Shown here: positions 8,068 through 17,781 of the stretch, piece after piece
Layout: every line of letters starts with the position of its first letter
Numbering within the stretch: position 1 is the first letter of the stretch
Origin: Prevotella sp. CAG:1031
Lineage (GTDB): Bacteria > Bacteroidota > Bacteroidia > Bacteroidales > Muribaculaceae
Direction of reading: 5' to 3'
Assembly (NCBI GenBank): GCA_000431215.1
Contig: HF985615.1
Location: 25,006-58,353, forward strand
DNA: 33,348 nt
Position numbers and translations under genes: made by a program
Notes under the pieces: generated by a model
What the model was told of the DNA's origin: nothing
The model's database searches: none
What the model saw: the letters and a program-made list of their open reading frames with translations, nothing else

Positions 8068-11000
8068 TTATTCTCGTATCACTGCTACTATTAGTCCGTT
8101 TCGTACCTGAAAGCGGACTTTGTCAAGGTCATAATCAGCAGGGTTGAAACTAACGCCGGCATAATACTCGGTATAAGTTCCGTCTGCTTTCATGTTGGTG
8201 GCTACTCGCAATTCGTCTGCTCCGTCGATGACGACAGTGCCGTTCAGGGAGTGGTAGCCCCTGGCATTGGCTCTTATATCTCCGTACATGAGAAGACCGA
8301 TATTGTTGCGGCCGCCGGATACGTTTATATAGGCGCCATAGTTGTCAAAATACTCCAGCGGAGTATCATTGGATATTCTCAACAGACATGAGCCTACCGC
8401 GGCACCTGCGGGCATTGTGTCAAGACCCATGCCTACCCAGCGGTATTTGTCCCGGAAGCCCAGGAAACCGTCGCCGGATGAATATAGAAAGAACTTGCTC
8501 GTATCACCAACTACATTGCTTCCAGAGTAACCGCCCTCGGCTGTGATACTGTTGGTGCCGATTATGAATCCTCCGATCTTGCCGGAAGTGGCATTGATTT
8601 CCCCGGTGAATTTGCCGTTGATTGTCTCTATGCTGCCGTCCTCAAGTATCTTGAAGTTGCCGTTGGCGGTCACTATGCCTTCAAGCTGTATGTGGTCAGC
8701 CTTGATTTTGACACCGTTCTGGCCGGCCCCGACAAATGCCCGGAGATTGCCGTCACTGTCGATGGCGTATAGCCCGGTCATCTGCGCCGTGGTCAGAATC
8801 CCGGATTCAGCCAGGACCTTGCCGTCGCTGTCAAAATTCTGCGCCGCTATCTTTATCAGTTTTTCGGACTGCTCGAATAATGTGCGATACTTGTATGTGA
8901 GCGCCTCTACCTTATCGGTCGACATCACAAGCATATACAGATAGATCTCGCCGGTGAACGACAGCCTGAAGTCGCCGGTGCCGTTCCAGAGTCCGTCACA
9001 ATTGAACTGGACATAACCGGTGGTTTCCACAAGTTCTTCTTCAATATCAAACGAATTGAAGTTCCCGAAGCCGGTTTTATCCACGCTGTCGAATCTGACT
9101 GTCAGCTTGCCCGGTTTGACACACCGATAGAAAAAGCTCAAATAAACCGGCAGAGCCTCCTTCTTGCCGTCGGCGTTAGTTTCAAACGTGGGTTTGCTGC
9201 GGAGATTGGCATTCTTCTGCAGTATATATTTGTTGACGATGCGTACCACCGTGCGCCCGTCATCTTTGGTAACGCTCGCGCAATTTCCTTTCCGGGTGAG
9301 GACATTGTTGTTGGCCCATATCCACTTGTTGCCGACGAGGAAGAATACGGCTTCGTTCTGCGTATCCCATTTTTCCATGCCTGTGGCAAATGCCGGATTA
9401 CTCAGATACCCTTTGTCTATGACAAAATCATTGCGCACGGCCTCGACCATGCTTTCAATCTTGCCTTCGACTATCTCGAATTTGGTCTTGATGTCCTCGC
9501 CGGTAACAAGGAGGAAGGTGCCTCGCAGGTATGCGTTGTCGGAATACAGACCGTTGCCGTGGGGCTGATTGTCTGCCGGGAACCAGTCATCGGTTATGCC
9601 GTCAAGGTTTCCGAGGCGCGCCCGGAGGCAGTCTGTGAAATTCTTGTCATGCACGCCGTCGAGGACATCGATACGCGGCTGTCCGTCCTCGGTGGCGGAT
9701 ATGAGTATGAGGTTCTGTCGGTTCTTGTCTGTGGTATTGCCCATCAGCACACACTCGTCGCCGGGCATCGGAATGGCTCCGGCAAATTCGGATTCCGGGA
9801 TAATCACATTGCCCCCATTCACGCCGGTTATCTCGACCCAATAACTTTTCAAACTGCCGCCGGTAAATGTCTGGCAGCGCATGAGGTCATGGGTGACGAA
9901 CGTGTTCTCCTGCTCGAATGTGATTATATATTGACCGTTGACTTTCTGAATTTCCTTTATTTTGCCGTTGGCCGCAGACACGCATATCTGTCCGCCTACG
10001 CTGCGGATTTTCTCAATCAGCAGCTCGAGGACAGTCATAATCTGGCGCACGGTGAGTTTGTCGACAGTGAGATGCGACAACCCGTTCTCAAGCCAAATGC
10101 GCCATCCTTCGCCGGTCAGACCGTCAACAAATTTGGGGCTGCTCATCAGCAGTCGCACAACAAGCGTGAGCAGTTCGGCGTTTCCTTTGCCGTCAATATT
10201 GCCACCCTGCACCCCGGCGATGAAATCACCGGCATCGATACCTTCCTCGAATATGATTTTCTTTTTGGCGCGGTCGGGACTGTTCTTGCTGATAAACTCC
10301 CTCTGACTGCGTCGTGCCGAAAATAGGTTGTTGTCGGTCGGCACAGTCTTGTCCCATGTGCGTATGATGTCCGGGGGGGCCGTTGACTCCCCGATTGACC
10401 GGGCATAACTCTTGGCATCGCTGACGGAATCGGACATGCGCTGCATTGATGTCCTGCTCAGAGCATCGCCAATCTCGATATCCATCTGCGACGGAAGGTT
10501 GACCTTCCGGGTTATTCTGGTAATGCGGCTGTCACGGTATCCGAATTCAGGAAAATATTCCTCGCTCTCGAGGCGCACCCTGCGGCCTATCGAGAGCTCG
10601 ATGCCATTGTCCTCTATCCATACATGGTCCGTGGATGCCTTGTAAACAGTGAGGTCGAGGTTATGGTCTGCATTATATTTATTTACAGCAGTAAGGAATT
10701 CTTCTTCGGCAAGGGCGTAATATTCGTCCGGCATCCTGAGATTCCACAGGATATATTTGTCGCCGGCTTTCGGCACGAGCGTACCGCCGGGCAACTGCGT
10801 GTCATCGTCATAGGGCCAGATGGTGATTATCTCGAATTCCCGGGTGTCGCTGTTGTAGTTTACCTCGAAATAATATGTGCCGTCTTCCTCGTCGCCGAGT
10901 CCGGCAAGCTCGCTTCCTTCCTGGAATGACACACGCTTGACCAGACCGCCGATTTCATAGTCGTTGGGATTGAACGGCAGACTGTCATCGCGGAAATAGT

Positions 11001-11856
11001 AAATGGTGAATGGTTTTCCGTCCTCTCCGGTCTTGACTTCGCTCCGGACGCTGCTTACCACACCGGTGCGACGCGGATATATGTCCGCGAATGCATCTGC
11101 CTCATAATGATCCACGCGGCCATATTTGTCCGCATTCATCTCGACATATTTCTGGCCGCCGGGCAGCTGAAGCCGGGTGTATCCGTATTTCTCGCGGTCT
11201 ATGTTGCGGCTGCTGCCTACGGGATACAGTCGGGTATAGAAATCCACATTGTCGGCGGTCGTCGGCTCTATGCAGGTCAGTCCTTTGTCATAGCCCATAA
11301 AAACCGGCTCGCCATGTTCGCATTTGCAGATATTGACGGTTTGTCCTTCCACCCACCATTCGGCGCCGACTTTCTCGGCAATCTCCTTGAGAGCCTGGTC
11401 GCAGTATTTGCCGAAGTAGTCGATGACGATGTTCTCGGTACCGTCGACCTGTCCGACCTTCCAGTCCGTGATGTTGCCCATGCCGTCGTTCATGCAGCGG
11501 ACTATCATCGCCACATGTTCCCGGGGCGGTGCGGTCAGGGTGAACACCGGCTCTTCCTCGTTGTCGACGGTCTTGATTACGAGCAGACGCTTGATCATGC
11601 TCTCCACACCGTAGAGTTTGATGTCGTAGCTCCACTCTTTCGTGGATTTCTGTTTCGGACGGTATTTCTCCGTGAGCCAGTAGCGCTCACCCTCGAAGTC
11701 GGCATAGTCGTCGACATCAAGGTCTATATGCTCGTAATGGGAGAACGAGAGAGTCAGGACATTGTCGCCCTGTATCTCTGTCGCCTGGGTGGAGCTGTCG
11801 TTAGGGGACAGTTCCACCTTCGGGTTCCCGACTTTGTCGTATATCGTTATAAGCAT
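8068..11856 (-). CDS. Tail tip / baseplate hub protein (1262 aa)
   Basis: The N-terminal ~400 residues look like the hub (Tal/gp27-like) domain of siphovirus-type tails: LSFSHYEHIDLDVDDYADFEGERYWL, YDIKLYGVESMIKRLL, and KEIAEKVGAEWWVEGQTVNICKCEHG. The middle is an OB-like and beta-rich region (ITGVNGGNVIIPESEF, PMPGDECVLMGN). The C-terminal third resembles J-like tail-tip repeats (IKADHIQLEGIVTANGNFKILEDGSIETINGKFTGE in parts) and ends in a beta-rich tip. It would cap the distal tail and connect to the fibre. It follows the Dit-like gene and precedes the small fibre-adjacent genes, the usual Dit-Tal-fibre order. Confidence 0.75.
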   Translation of the reverse strand: MLITIYDKVGNPKVELSPNDSSTQATEIQGDNVLTLSFSHYEHIDLDVDDYADFEGERYWLTEKYRPKQKSTKEWSYDIKLYGVESMIKRLLVIKTVDNEEEPVFTLTAPPREHVAMIVRCMNDGMGNITDWKVGQVDGTENIVIDYFGKYCDQALKEIAEKVGAEWWVEGQTVNICKCEHGEPVFMGYDKGLTCIEPTTADNVDFYTRLYPVGSSRNIDREKYGYTRLQLPGGQKYVEMNADKYGRVDHYEADAFADIYPRRTGVVSSVRSEVKTGEDGKPFTIYYFRDDSLPFNPNDYEIGGLVKRVSFQEGSELAGLGDEEDGTYYFEVNYNSDTREFEIITIWPYDDDTQLPGGTLVPKAGDKYILWNLRMPDEYYALAEEEFLTAVNKYNADHNLDLTVYKASTDHVWIEDNGIELSIGRRVRLESEEYFPEFGYRDSRITRITRKVNLPSQMDIEIGDALSRTSMQRMSDSVSDAKSYARSIGESTAPPDIIRTWDKTVPTDNNLFSARRSQREFISKNSPDRAKKKIIFEEGIDAGDFIAGVQGGNIDGKGNAELLTLVVRLLMSSPKFVDGLTGEGWRIWLENGLSHLTVDKLTVRQIMTVLELLIEKIRSVGGQICVSAANGKIKEIQKVNGQYIITFEQENTFVTHDLMRCQTFTGGSLKSYWVEITGVNGGNVIIPESEFAGAIPMPGDECVLMGNTTDKNRQNLILISATEDGQPRIDVLDGVHDKNFTDCLRARLGNLDGITDDWFPADNQPHGNGLYSDNAYLRGTFLLVTGEDIKTKFEIVEGKIESMVEAVRNDFVIDKGYLSNPAFATGMEKWDTQNEAVFFLVGNKWIWANNNVLTRKGNCASVTKDDGRTVVRIVNKYILQKNANLRSKPTFETNADGKKEALPVYLSFFYRCVKPGKLTVRFDSVDKTGFGNFNSFDIEEELVETTGYVQFNCDGLWNGTGDFRLSFTGEIYLYMLVMSTDKVEALTYKYRTLFEQSEKLIKIAAQNFDSDGKVLAESGILTTAQMTGLYAIDSDGNLRAFVGAGQNGVKIKADHIQLEGIVTANGNFKILEDGSIETINGKFTGEINATSGKIGGFIIGTNSITAEGGYSGSNVVGDTSKFFLYSSGDGFLGFRDKYRWVGMGLDTMPAGAAVGSCLLRISNDTPLEYFDNYGAYINVSGGRNNIGLLMYGDIRANARGYHSLNGTVVIDGADELRVATNMKADGTYTEYYAGVSFNPADYDLDKVRFQVRNGLIVAVIRE

Positions 11857-11879
11857 ATTTGAACGGCGTTTTAATTCAG

Positions 11880-12347
11880 TTAGAATGATGGTACAGGCTC
11901 ACGGAATTTCACCTTGAAGCGACTTGCCTGGACTCCTTCGTTATGGAGATATGTGAGCGGCTTGTAGCCCGGGCAATCGACATAGAACATGCGCATGGTC
12001 AGCCCGAGTTCCGGCAACCGCACCGAAAGCCATCCGTTTTCCCCGGTCTTGAGGAATGTTATGAACGAGCGATATCTTATCAGCCACTCATTCCTGGTTC
12101 CGGCAAATATGGCGAAGTGCAGTGTGACATCCCGCTCTTCGTTTTTGACATCGAGTTTCCCGGAATATTTTGTGCCGTCATGTTCCCGGATGTTGACGCC
12201 GACATGGCTTTTCACCTTTGACGGCGCCATTATGGATGTGAGATTGTCCCGGGCACCCTTCTTCTCTTCGGTAAGAAAGGCTCCGAATTCAGTCCATATA
12301 TCCTTGCCGTTTATGATGACAAGACCCTTCAGTGCGGTTGTGTCCAT
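11880..12347 (-). CDS. Distal tail (Dit)-like protein (155 aa)
   Basis: The protein opens with LVIINGKDIWTEFGAFLTEEKKG, like Dit proteins, where a beta strand naming the field of the tail is followed by an acidic loop. It continues KLDVKNEERDVTLHFAIFAGTRNEWLIRYRSFITFL, the galectin-like strand pattern. It sits between the tape measure gene (stop 2 bases upstream) and the tail hub gene, exactly where Dit is found in long-tailed phages. It would form the hexameric ring joining tube and tip. The assignment rests more on position and strand pattern than on a diagnostic motif. Confidence 0.65.
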   Translation of the reverse strand: MDTTALKGLVIINGKDIWTEFGAFLTEEKKGARDNLTSIMAPSKVKSHVGVNIREHDGTKYSGKLDVKNEERDVTLHFAIFAGTRNEWLIRYRSFITFLKTGENGWLSVRLPELGLTMRMFYVDCPGYKPLTYLHNEGVQASRFKVKFREPVPSF

Positions 12348-12349
12348 TA

Positions 12350-15300
12350 TTATTTGGTTCTGATGCCGTCTCTGGCGATTTTTATAAGCAGTTCCTTTAT
12401 CTCTTCGGCAGACGCCGCATTAGATTTCGTATTCTCGGCAATCTGGGCAAGGTATCCCTCGGCAGCGCTCATGCGCTCGGCCACATTTTCGACAATGGTG
12501 TCGATATTGGCCACATGACCCTGTACCGAGACAAACAGCCCTTCGAGTTTAGTACCCTGGTCCTGGCTCATGGCGTTATAACTGCCGGCTTTCCCGGACT
12601 GCGATGAACCTTTGTCATCACTGCCGTAACCGGTGGCTGCCGCGAGTTGGTCGCGGAGCTTCATGGCCTCCTCGACATATTTCATATATTCCTCGGACAG
12701 GGCATTGCGCTCGGCTTCGGTAAGGTCATTGTCTTCCATCGCCTTTCCGAACTTCTTCCACCATTCCTCCAGCTTGTCGGCATACATTTCGCCGATTTTG
12801 TTGGAAAGCATGGCACGCATGAAGTATTCGCTGATATTGTCAGCAACATCCTCCGCGCTTGCCTCCATATCCATGAGCTGATCGATGAAGCTGTCATACA
12901 TCGAGTCGAAGGACATCCCGGTTAATCCTTCGTATAGTTCGTTTGTCAGTTCCTCGAGCTTGCCGGCCTGGGCGATATAGTCGTCAAGTTTTTCGGTCAG
13001 TCTGCCACCGTATCCGCCTTTGCCGGAGTCCTGGATCTGTTTCCACATATCGACATTGGCGCGGAGCATCTTCATCTCTTCCGGCGACAGACTCCAGATA
13101 TTGCCGTCCCACGAGCGTCCGATCTGACGGCTCAGGCGCTCAATCTGTTCCTGAGAGAATCCGTCCCAATAGTAATTCCAGCTGTGGTGGGCGCCGTGGT
13201 ATCCGGCCTGGGCCCGGGCGATGCCGAGGTAATTGGCATTAGTTTCGCGCTGATAATTGTATGCGTCACGGTATGCGGCGACACTCTTGGTTCCTTTGCT
13301 TGCCTTGATTTCATCGGTCAGGTCCTCGATGGCGGTCTGAAGTAATTCGTTTCGCTCTGTCAGTTTGTCAATGGTCTCCTGGACCTCCTTGGCATTGCTT
13401 GAGCTGAACCATGATGTGAAACCTCCGAATGTAATGGCATCAAATATGCCGGCTATACCGTCGATGAGCGACTGGCCTATCTGAACGAACATTTTTCCGT
13501 TCAACAGATTCTTGAGTATGCCGGATATGGCATTGAGCACAGTATCAATAAGACTTGACACCAGGACTCCTATGCCATCTTTGAGGATATCCAGCAGAGA
13601 AAGGACGGCCGATATGATCTGCCCCATCAGTCCGCTGTTGCCAAGAGCCTCGGAAACACTTTTCCCGATAGCGGAATTCCCGAGCAGTTTTGACATGCCT
13701 TTTGCAAGGGCACCTCCAACGGCGTTTGTGACACCGCTGTTGTTGAAGAGCTTGTCAAGGCTCATCAGACTTTCTCCCACGCCCTGCAGACTGCCGGATT
13801 TAAGTCCGGCAAGACTGGACACAAGCGTATTGAACATATTATTGACCTGCGTGGTAGATGCCTGAAGGCTATTGGAGGCTTCCTGCACATCTGCGCCGAA
13901 GGAGCGCACCCGATCGGATGCTTCGTTCATATTTGAGGTGGCGGTCGCGACTTCCGCCTTAGCAGCAGTAATGGCATCGGCATTGCCACTTTGCTCTGCC
14001 TGGGCGAGCTTTCTCTTCGCTTCGGTCAATGCTTCTGTCGCAAGCCGTTCCTTATCCTGGGCATCCATGTAATTACGCATGGCCGTCTGATATGCGGTGA
14101 GGTCGTTTCCAAGAGTGACGAATATTCCGCTGTCCCATGATGTGTTGGCCTCTTCGAGCTTGGCGATAAGCTCATAGAGGGTCTGCTGATCCTGAAGGTC
14201 TGAATTCCGGAATTCCTCAGTCTCGGAAATTGCCCGGAGTTTGGCAATGGTAGGTTCAAGCTGATCGCGGAACATGGTGCCGAAACCACTGAACACGCTG
14301 CCCCAGTCCACCGACTGCTTGATCGCATCTATTTCTATGTTCTGAAGGGCCGTTGCCTTTTCCTTTTCCAGGGACTTCTTTACCCATTCATCGGAGGCTT
14401 CGGCTATTTTACGGTCGTATTCTTCCGACATGGCGAGTTTTTTCTGTTGGAATGTACCGTACTCCTTCAGATACTCCTCCATGTGCTGCAGTTCGAGCTG
14501 ATAGACTTCCTGCATGGCTTTATCCCGGTTCTCAAGAGCAATGCGGCCGGCTCTGTCTATCTCGGTCTGCTGGGTTTCAGTCAATCCGTCGGCATTAAGA
14601 CCTGTTGCTCCGGATTCTTTGTTCAGCGCTTTGAAAGATGCTCTCTGGGCTTCTATCTCGGCAAGTTCTTTTTTATAGTCCAGGGCAATCTGCCGGCGAC
14701 GACGCTCTGCGCCATCAGCCATCTGGTTTATTTCATCCTGCTCGTTCTGCCAACGGAGTTTCTGTAGTTCCTCAGCTTCCTTTCGGGCAGCCTCAAGCCT
14801 GTCCTCTTTGGTGGTGTTTGTAGTGGAACTTGTTGGTGTCGTTCCTCCGGTCATCTGAGGTATTTTAAGAGCATCAAGTGCTTCTTCAGTCGCACCTATC
14901 TCTTTCTGTAAGTCGCTGACACGGCGGTCAGCCTCAGCTGTTGCAGCCTGAATCTCACGGTCTCGCGCCTCAAGGGCCAACCGGTTACTGGCGGCATTGT
15001 AAGCACCTGCATCGCTGACTTCGTATGTATATGTCGTCCAGCTGCTCATTGTGGCGCCTCCGCCATTAGCCCTCACATGTTCATGAGGCACAGCACGGAC
15101 GCCGGCCATGCCTCTTGCCTGGGCATCGGCATAGCTTACTTCGTCCCCTTGAGATTTAACCGTATATCTCGCATTGCGTCGCGCAAGATCCTGCCGTTCC
15201 AACATTGTTGAATATGCCTGGGTAACAGCCTTGTCAAGTGCGGCAGCTTTCGCTCGGAGAATAAAAGACTGCACCACATTGCTCGTGTTATTGACAAGGA

Positions 15301-16492
15301 CTTCCTCGGCGTCCTTGACGCTGTTGACAGACAGCCCCAGTTCCTGAAATGCCTTTTTATTTTCATCAACGAATTTACGGCGTTTGGCCATGTCATTTCC
15401 AAGAGCCTTCCACGCACGTTGCAACTTGTTATATGCTGCAATCTGGGAACCTGCGCTTTCGCCTATGGACCGGGCTATACCTTCATTGATCTCCTTGGTG
15501 CGTTCAAGTTGTGCCTGGCGTTCCTCCTCTGCCTTCTTAGCAGCCTCATTCCCTTTCGCGAGGGCATACAGGGCACCGACAACAGTCACAACCGCCATCG
15601 CGAGCAGCACGTAAGGGTTTGCCTTGGCCACGGCATTGAAAGCTGCCTGTGCTATTGTGGCAGCCTTGGTGGCAATCACGCCTCGGCCAACCGCCCATGT
15701 GCGGATTGTTTCAGCGGTGGCGGCAGCCTTGGTCTGTATGACATTGACTCCTTGCATAAGAGCCGACTGTTTCTGAAGGTTGACCTGCATTGAAGTCAGT
15801 GCGTTGCTCGCCACAAGCGCCGTCTGGAGCTGTGTCTGCACTTCCATAAGATCGGACTCGCTTAATCCGAGTGCCTGAGCACCGGCGGTCGCAAGACCGA
15901 AACCGTCAACGACGAGCTGTATGCCTCCGGCCAATTGGTCAAAACCTCTTGAGTCGGATGCCGCATTTGTAATTGCCTGAGATGTATCAGCGATGGCATC
16001 GTTAAGTTCCCCGGCTTTCTCCGTAAGTTCGTCAATATGCCGGGCAAGTTCTTTGCCCTGGGCAGATTGTTTTTCCTGATCCGTCAATGACCGGTAAGCC
16101 AGCAACAGTGTGGCTATCTCTTCCCGGACAGTCCGCAGTTGCTGCCGAAGTGACGCACCGGCATTGTCCGCCTCAAGTTTGAGCTCACGCTGCTGCTTTG
16201 TCAGTTCCTCCAGTCCGGCTTTCTCAGCGTCGAGTTCCTTTTTGAGCGCGGCAAGCTGGGAGGATGCCTTGGCGGCAGCTTGCCCCGGGCCCATTTTCTT
16301 GACAGATTTTTCAAGTTCCCGATACTGTTTCTCAAGGTCGCGCACGATGCCGCGCTGCACAGTCAATGCCCCGGCGACATCCTTGAGCTGACGCTTGGTG
16401 TCGTTGGAAAAGTGACTGACGGTCTGACCGGCCTTTTTGAGACCGGGCGTCAGGCCGTCCTGAAGGAATATTTCAAGCTCTACTGGCTTCAT
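12350..16492 (-). CDS. Tape measure protein (1380 aa)
   Basis: Very long helical protein that would set tail length and be ejected into the cell. Residues 1-140 are coiled coil (QRGIVRDLEKQYRELEKSVKK, ELDAEKAGLEELTKQQRELK). A membrane-like segment is at ~289-311 (YVLLAMAVVTVVGALYALA). Residues 560-900 are again coiled coil. A long hydrophobic stretch covers ~955-1035 (IISAVLSLLDILKDGIGVLVSSLI onward). A low-complexity helical C-terminus follows. It starts 3 bases after the tail-chaperone extension stops and directly precedes the Dit-like gene, the canonical position. The length implies a long non-contractile-type tail, unlike the contractile tail of Mu itself; no sheath gene is seen. Confidence 0.88.
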   Translation of the reverse strand: MKPVELEIFLQDGLTPGLKKAGQTVSHFSNDTKRQLKDVAGALTVQRGIVRDLEKQYRELEKSVKKMGPGQAAAKASSQLAALKKELDAEKAGLEELTKQQRELKLEADNAGASLRQQLRTVREEIATLLLAYRSLTDQEKQSAQGKELARHIDELTEKAGELNDAIADTSQAITNAASDSRGFDQLAGGIQLVVDGFGLATAGAQALGLSESDLMEVQTQLQTALVASNALTSMQVNLQKQSALMQGVNVIQTKAAATAETIRTWAVGRGVIATKAATIAQAAFNAVAKANPYVLLAMAVVTVVGALYALAKGNEAAKKAEEERQAQLERTKEINEGIARSIGESAGSQIAAYNKLQRAWKALGNDMAKRRKFVDENKKAFQELGLSVNSVKDAEEVLVNNTSNVVQSFILRAKAAALDKAVTQAYSTMLERQDLARRNARYTVKSQGDEVSYADAQARGMAGVRAVPHEHVRANGGGATMSSWTTYTYEVSDAGAYNAASNRLALEARDREIQAATAEADRRVSDLQKEIGATEEALDALKIPQMTGGTTPTSSTTNTTKEDRLEAARKEAEELQKLRWQNEQDEINQMADGAERRRRQIALDYKKELAEIEAQRASFKALNKESGATGLNADGLTETQQTEIDRAGRIALENRDKAMQEVYQLELQHMEEYLKEYGTFQQKKLAMSEEYDRKIAEASDEWVKKSLEKEKATALQNIEIDAIKQSVDWGSVFSGFGTMFRDQLEPTIAKLRAISETEEFRNSDLQDQQTLYELIAKLEEANTSWDSGIFVTLGNDLTAYQTAMRNYMDAQDKERLATEALTEAKRKLAQAEQSGNADAITAAKAEVATATSNMNEASDRVRSFGADVQEASNSLQASTTQVNNMFNTLVSSLAGLKSGSLQGVGESLMSLDKLFNNSGVTNAVGGALAKGMSKLLGNSAIGKSVSEALGNSGLMGQIISAVLSLLDILKDGIGVLVSSLIDTVLNAISGILKNLLNGKMFVQIGQSLIDGIAGIFDAITFGGFTSWFSSSNAKEVQETIDKLTERNELLQTAIEDLTDEIKASKGTKSVAAYRDAYNYQRETNANYLGIARAQAGYHGAHHSWNYYWDGFSQEQIERLSRQIGRSWDGNIWSLSPEEMKMLRANVDMWKQIQDSGKGGYGGRLTEKLDDYIAQAGKLEELTNELYEGLTGMSFDSMYDSFIDQLMDMEASAEDVADNISEYFMRAMLSNKIGEMYADKLEEWWKKFGKAMEDNDLTEAERNALSEEYMKYVEEAMKLRDQLAAATGYGSDDKGSSQSGKAGSYNAMSQDQGTKLEGLFVSVQGHVANIDTIVENVAERMSAAEGYLAQIAENTKSNAASAEEIKELLIKIARDGIRTK

Positions 16493-16495
16493 GTG

Positions 16496-16822
16496 TCACT
16501 GTTTTAAATTACTTCTGAAGAATCCTTCAACTTCCCGGGCGTCATCCTCTGCGGTAGCTCCAGCAGTTTTGTTTGACTGTGATGCCTTGTGTCCACTTCT
16601 GTATTTTGGGGCATCGCTCAGCATCATGATCAGAGTCTGGTAATTTACTTTGTTCAGGATGTAATCCACACTCCAGCCTGTGGCGTCTGCCACCTGCCAT
16701 ATAAATCCGAAGGGGCTATGGGAGGGCTCGTAACCGCTCTTTAACTCCCCTTCGCTGCCCGGCTCAGTCTCAGCTTCATCGGATTCGTCCGTTCGGCTAA
16801 TCTGATAATAGGAATAAAAGGG
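16496..16822 (-). CDS. Tail assembly chaperone extension (T-like), reached by -1 frameshift
   Basis: The frame encodes SPFGFIWQVADATGWSVDYILNKVNYQTLIMMLSDAP with a polar tail, ending 3 bases before the tape measure start. It has no ATG start near its coding part; the first in-frame ATG after the overlap lies deep inside (IMMLSD). It lies in the -1 frame of the upstream chaperone gene and overlaps its 3' end. This is the lambda G/GT arrangement. The boundary 16822 given here is the strict slippery heptamer C CCT TTT (16816-16822, zero frame GAC CCT TTT). A second possible slip is GGG at 16747-16749, just before the chaperone stop. Which one is used is not decided. Confidence 0.6.
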   Translation of the reverse strand, partial: PFYSYYQISRTDESDEAETEPGSEGELKSGYEPSHSPFGFIWQVADATGWSVDYILNKVNYQTLIMMLSDAPKYRSGHKASQSNKTAGATAEDDAREVEGFFRSNLKQ

Positions 16823-17229
16823 TCGGTACCCATCAGGCTTACGAATTTTTGTGCCGCAGCCAGAATGATGTGTTGCTGCACACAGTTCCGAATAAACCAT
16901 GACACCGGTCTGACGAACAGCCGGCGCACCGGCCCCACGCATATAGTGTAGGCTATCATCCGGCAGAGTGCTGCTCCGTGCTTCGCCATGAACCGCATCT
17001 GTTCCTCTTTGGTAAATGCTGCCATCTGCTCTGCAGTGACCTCCATTGAAAGATATGTCCGGGCAAACTGGATCTGCCCGGACATATATGGTCTTTTGAG
17101 TGTCACACGCAGTTTCACGGGGCGTTTCCTGAAAGGCAACCTGAATTCCTTAAGCGGAATTGATATGCCTATATTCAGCAGCGCATCGGCAGCTTCGCGC
17201 TGTATGGCCCGCTCAAGCGTGATGTCCAT
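16741..17229 (-). CDS. Tail assembly chaperone (G-like, 162 aa)
   Basis: Lies between the tail tube and tape measure genes, the standard place for lambda G-type chaperones, which coat the tape measure during tail polymerisation. The protein is basic and helical (MDITLERAIQREAADALLNIG, KLRVTLKRPYMSGQIQFART, VTAEQMAAFTKEEQMRFMAKHG) and ends PIIRLAERTNPMKLRLSRAAKGS. The 148-residue alternative frame reading starting at 16942 overlaps it. Only its 3' half, beyond the likely frameshift, looks like protein. It starts 6 bases after the tail tube stop. No enzyme motif is present. Confidence 0.65.
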   Translation of the reverse strand: MDITLERAIQREAADALLNIGISIPLKEFRLPFRKRPVKLRVTLKRPYMSGQIQFARTYLSMEVTAEQMAAFTKEEQMRFMAKHGAALCRMIAYTICVGPVRRLFVRPVSWFIRNCVQQHIILAAAQKFVSLMGTDPFIPIIRLAERTNPMKLRLSRAAKGS

Positions 17230-17235
17230 ACGTTA

Positions 17236-17781
17236 TCATGCGGCTTCGGTGTCCTCGGGGAGCAGCCATCCGGTTTCCTCTTTCCACTCGGCGGGCAGTG
17301 AATCGCTGGCGAATACGCCGTAGGGGGGGACATTGGCAGCGGACGGCATGGCGACCTTCAGCTCGACTTCGATCTTGGCGGTCTCTGTAAGCGTGAGCTT
17401 GCCGGCGAGGTCTGAAAGCAGGGTGGCGTTGGGAATGAGGACGGACTGCCCTGATACGAGTTCCAGTTCCCACGGTCCCTCCATGACCATCGCGGCGCGC
17501 GGAGCAGTCCAGCCGACTACCTTCTCACCCGACTTATGGAGCTTGCCGCCCAGGAGCTGTTCCAGGCTCTCGAAATTCAACTGAATCATGTCGAACTTGG
17601 GCGCGATCTTGCCGTTGGACTGTGGTATGACCAGGACGGGGGCTCCGGGAACCTGCTCGGCCTCTATGTCGGTTGACTCCGGCTTGGTGCCTCCCATGTC
17701 GAATGAGTTCTTGGCAATATAGCCGACAGGTTTGCCTTTATATTTGACGGCACCGATGCCGTACATGAAGTCTTTATTCAT
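17236..17781 (-). CDS. Major tail tube protein (181 aa)
   Basis: Compact beta-rich protein: YGIGAVKYKGKPVGYIAKNSFDMGG, then TDIEAEQVPGAPVLVIPQSNGKIAPKFDMIQLNFESL, and a C-terminal KLTLTETAKIEVELKVAMPS. The opening, in which the tube subunit describes a channel entry with GxxxYxGKxVGYI, is typical of Bacteroidales phage tail tube subunits. The position is right before the chaperone pair and tape measure. The start ATG overlaps the end of the o-spanin gene by 8 bases. It would polymerise into the tail tube. Confidence 0.65.
   Translation of the reverse strand: MNKDFMYGIGAVKYKGKPVGYIAKNSFDMGGTKPESTDIEAEQVPGAPVLVIPQSNGKIAPKFDMIQLNFESLEQLLGGKLHKSGEKVVGWTAPRAAMVMEGPWELELVSGQSVLIPNATLLSDLAGKLTLTETAKIEVELKVAMPSAANVPPYGVFASDSLPAEWKEETGWLLPEDTEAA

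Noticed and set aside
16823..16942. Independent start for the T-like tail chaperone at 16942
   Set aside because: This 5' portion is low-quality sequence in another frame of the G-like gene. Only the part beyond the slip resembles protein.
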